DNA from: Thereva unica
Lineage: Eukaryota; Arthropoda; Insecta; Diptera; Therevidae
Length of the DNA: 64,000 nucleotides
Assembly (NCBI GenBank): GCA_949987705.1
Contig: OX465281.1
Span: 175,784,516 to 175,848,515 of the forward strand
Direction: 5' to 3'
The notes under the pieces were generated by a model. The model was not told the DNA's origin. It ran no database searches and saw nothing but the letters and a program-made list of their open reading frames with translations. A program made the position numbers and the translations under genes. This document shows, piece by piece, positions 61,505-64,000 of this stretch. Within the stretch, counting starts at the first letter, position 1. Each line of letters begins with the position of its first letter.

Positions 61505-62160
61505 CGCAATTATTCCATCCATCCATCCAATTGCGCTACAGCCCAGATCGAGCCTTTGCCTTCTCTAGGGCATTTCTTCAAGTTTGTCGGTCCCTTGCAG
61601 CATGTCTTTAGTTCCGGATGTTGAGCATTACCTGTGTGTCAGCCGTCAGAGTCTATCCATCTCCTCCTATTTCCCGAAATTTCTGATGCCATAAGTTGTT
61701 TTGAGATACGATTGTCCTTCATCCTGACTACTTGGCAGGCTAGTCTTAGTCAGTTAATTTTTATTAAAATTGAGAGTTGTAGGTCTCGTAATTTTATAGA
61801 ACTCGTTGTATCTTCTTCGCCATATTCCATCCTCTCTGGTTGGGCCATTATGCAACTGAAAACTTTTCTCTCAAACCTGTTGACACGTTCCTCTATGTCC
61901 TGGGTTATAGTCCAAGTCTCCCTACCTTAACACAGTACTGGTCGTAACTGTTTTGTAGAGTGAGTTTCGTTTTTCTGTGTAGTATTTATTTTGGGCATAA
62001 AAGGCTCTATTAGCCAGTAGTATTCATATGGTTATTTATTCTTTTTCTTCGTTTTTTTTTTGTAATTGTAGACCCAAGGTAGACTATTTTATCGACTACT
62101 CCTAGGTTATGTTCGTCTATAGTTACATTTCTTCCCATTTTAAATCCTCCTGCTCTGGAT
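61505..62160 (-). pseudogene. RTE-like LINE C-terminal RT fragment
   Basis: The minus strand shows 'GGFKMGRNVTIDEHNLGVVD' and 'KIVYLGSTIT' (62160-62050), then a gap and 'ERVNRFERKVF'-like sequence, 'MGPTREDGIWRRRYN', and a tail matching the 'RLRWAGH..RM' to 'GRP..RW.D.V' region of RTE-type LINEs with several frame changes, to about 61510. A clear relic of the post-catalytic RT domain. Confidence 0.7.
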
Positions 62161-63004
62161 TATTGCAGCACCTTTGTTTTTTCTTCGTTTATCTTCAGGC
62201 CTATGTCCTTTGCCGCCTCTTTTAATTCGACAAAGCTTCTTTGGATCTTCCCAAGTTGTTCACGCAGTCCGCTTAACCAAGTACTTGGACCTTCTACTAT
62301 AACATTTTGGTTCTTTATTTTCCAGTGCCCCCGATTTTACTTTGTTCACGGTATTGTAGAATCAATTAACCTTGTCATCAATATTAGAGATCAATCTAGT
62401 TTATCCTTAGAAAATGGTACTTGAAGGCGGTATGGGCCGTTTAAATTAGTATGACGGGGTATCATTAACGTTGGGTAATATTTGACTGATAACTTTGGGT
62501 AATATTTATCGTCGTCAACAATTATTGGCGTTTTTTTAACAACGATGCCGACGTCACTGAAGCAAAAGTCAACAATCCCACCACTGCAGTTACGAAAATT
62601 ATTTTGTTGAAAACACAGAATTACATTTTGTGTGTACCTATAAATATTTCGCCATCTATTTCTTCAAGTTCTTCGTTAGTTCTAATGCACCATCTTAAGA
62701 TATTCTTTTCGACAATTTGAAGCTGATATTCAGTTCATTATATCGATTCTGGAAATTTTATGGGAGAAGAAAAAAACTGTTATCAATTATATGGCTAGTA
62801 GTGTAAAATCTCGCTTTATTTTTTCAAAAAATTCAAATTCTAATGAATATACTAATTTTATTACCCTATTACTGTATCTTATGTTATATTTAGATAATAT
62901 TTTTATTTTTCGTTCTTTTAAAGGACATTGAAAGTATGTACTCAAGTCCAATTTAACTCATTCTTGATTGGGACCCCAAGAATCGTGCTGAGTTAAACGC
63001 ATCA

Positions 63005-63115
63005 AAAACTGCCTACTGTCTAATTTCTAACAATATATACACCACTCTTTATGGTGTTTCAGTGTCTGTCCAAGCTATTAACTAACGATCTGCTTTTGAA
63101 TAAACACATATTCCA
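63005..63115 (+). pseudogene. LINE RT fragment related to 45940-46390
   Basis: Plus-strand frame reads 'LSKLLTNDLLLNKHIFQIAT' then 'QASQCLEYLK' and stops. The phrase 'FQIA(K/T)QASQCL' is shared with the minus-strand fragment at 45940-46390, so both come from one LINE family. Very short. Confidence 0.6.
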
Positions 63116-63711
63116 GATTGCTACACAAGCATCCCAGTGCTTGGAATATCTCAAATGATTCATTGTTGGCCCAGGCCTTAAAACTGTTCTCTCTAACTTA
63201 TTGATGATTGAATTCCTCTTAAATTCACTCATTGAGCAAGGTAGCAGCTCTGACCAAATTCGTGACATATATAACCTGCCTTCATGGCTATATTTTCCTG
63301 CAACACAAGACTAGCTCGCTCCGGCCAATCGCGCCGTCTGCAGCCCTTATTTTCGCGCATTCTTCGATTGAGGATTTTGTTTGTAACTACAATACTACAA
63401 ATTACGAATTTCAAGATTGCTGAGTTGTAGGAGGTCGGCCTCATAACTAAAAACGCAAAAAAAGACCTCAAATTTCTCCACTTTTCATTTTCATTTCGCT
63501 TGTATACGTTTTTCGAAGATGACCATTCTTTACAAAATTTCAATCAAAATGCATTAATCAACTTTGATTTTCTGACTAGTGATTGCGGCCCTTAGTCCGC
63601 TGTGAAAGACCAGTCTTTTTTCGCCCTTCTGCGATAACGTAAAAAATGCCCACTCCCACCCTCTACAATTCGAGAAATATACACTTTATCAACAAAAACC
63701 CTTTTACCCTC

Positions 63712-63837
63712 GACACACCAGCACTGTTAATCTTGATTATGACGTCAAAATGACGTAGACCCATACAAAAGATATGGAAATAAAATGCAGTCTACGTCAC
63801 GTCTGACATTAATCAAGATTAAGAGTGCTGGTGTGTC
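63712..63837. repeat. 126-bp MITE with inverted ends
   Basis: Ends GACACACCAGCACT and its complement (with a small mismatch), followed inward by 'aatcttgatta' and a tgacgtc / gtctacgtca pair. Arms are about 50 bp. No coding content. Confidence 0.75.
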
Positions 63838-64000
63838 CTGGGTATTATACTACGTGAAAGTACATTAAATTTCATACAAGACACGTCTCTAACATTAAAT
63901 TTTCTCATAAAAGGGAGGGAGCAAACGATAATTACGAAAAATGCCTTCTGCCGCTTGTAACGACAGAATACTGGGCGATAGTCCATTGCAAAAAAACGAG

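Overview
The window is nuclear DNA of an insect. The clearest host genes are two tandem prophenoloxidase (PPO) genes with 52-63 bp introns and a single-copy gene for the nuclear exosome cofactor ZCCHC8. By remembered comparison the PPO N-terminus and domains look most like fly (dipteran) PPO1-type proteins, so a dipteran is the best guess; the species cannot be fixed from sequence alone. Most of the remaining DNA is mobile: non-LTR retrotransposons of several groups, PIF/Harbinger, hAT, mariner and Helitron pieces, one gypsy-like LTR element, foldback elements, and two different tandem satellites.

Layout. 1-2117 (+): 3' three quarters of PPO copy 1 (exons 2-8, cut by the window edge). 2118-25900: intergenic mobile-element field with an inverted-repeat pair (about 3301-4084 / 9868-10497) enclosing two Harbinger copies (4671-7681 and an internally deleted 8299-9833), a 2.2 kb TIR element (12356-14516) with two tRNA-like sequences, a 344 bp palindrome (15541-15884), a Helitron helicase relic, a near full-length LOA-type LINE (17401-22039, minus) with 14 bp target duplications, and a 118-bp tandem array (22430-23670). 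25921-28478 (+): PPO copy 2, complete, with TATA box and initiator. 28890-36180 (+): a LINE broken by a hAT element and by a composite of an apparently intact Harbinger (31917-35435) plus its own MITE (35458-35787). 36700-42700: mariner and LINE scraps, hairpin elements. 42950-59164 (-): ZCCHC8, three coding exons, whose 14.3 kb first intron holds a damaged gypsy-like element, (TA)n tracts carrying two huge palindromes, a 150-bp satellite and several LINEs. 59690-60112 (+): a small unrecognised gene diverging from the ZCCHC8 start. 60113-64000: LINE scraps and a MITE.

How things fit together. The two PPOs encode copper oxidases of the melanisation response; a stretch of about 680 bp spanning exons 5-7 and two introns is nearly identical between them while flanking introns are not, which points to recent gene conversion. 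The Harbinger at 31917-35435 carries a transposase with all DDE residues and a convergent MADF-domain partner gene, both open, so it could be a driver for related MITEs in the window. I found no clear new cellular system; the most unusual structures are the palindromes nested in (TA)n within an LTR, the tRNA-like pair with a LINE inserted in the anticodon arm, and the autonomous-plus-MITE Harbinger composite.
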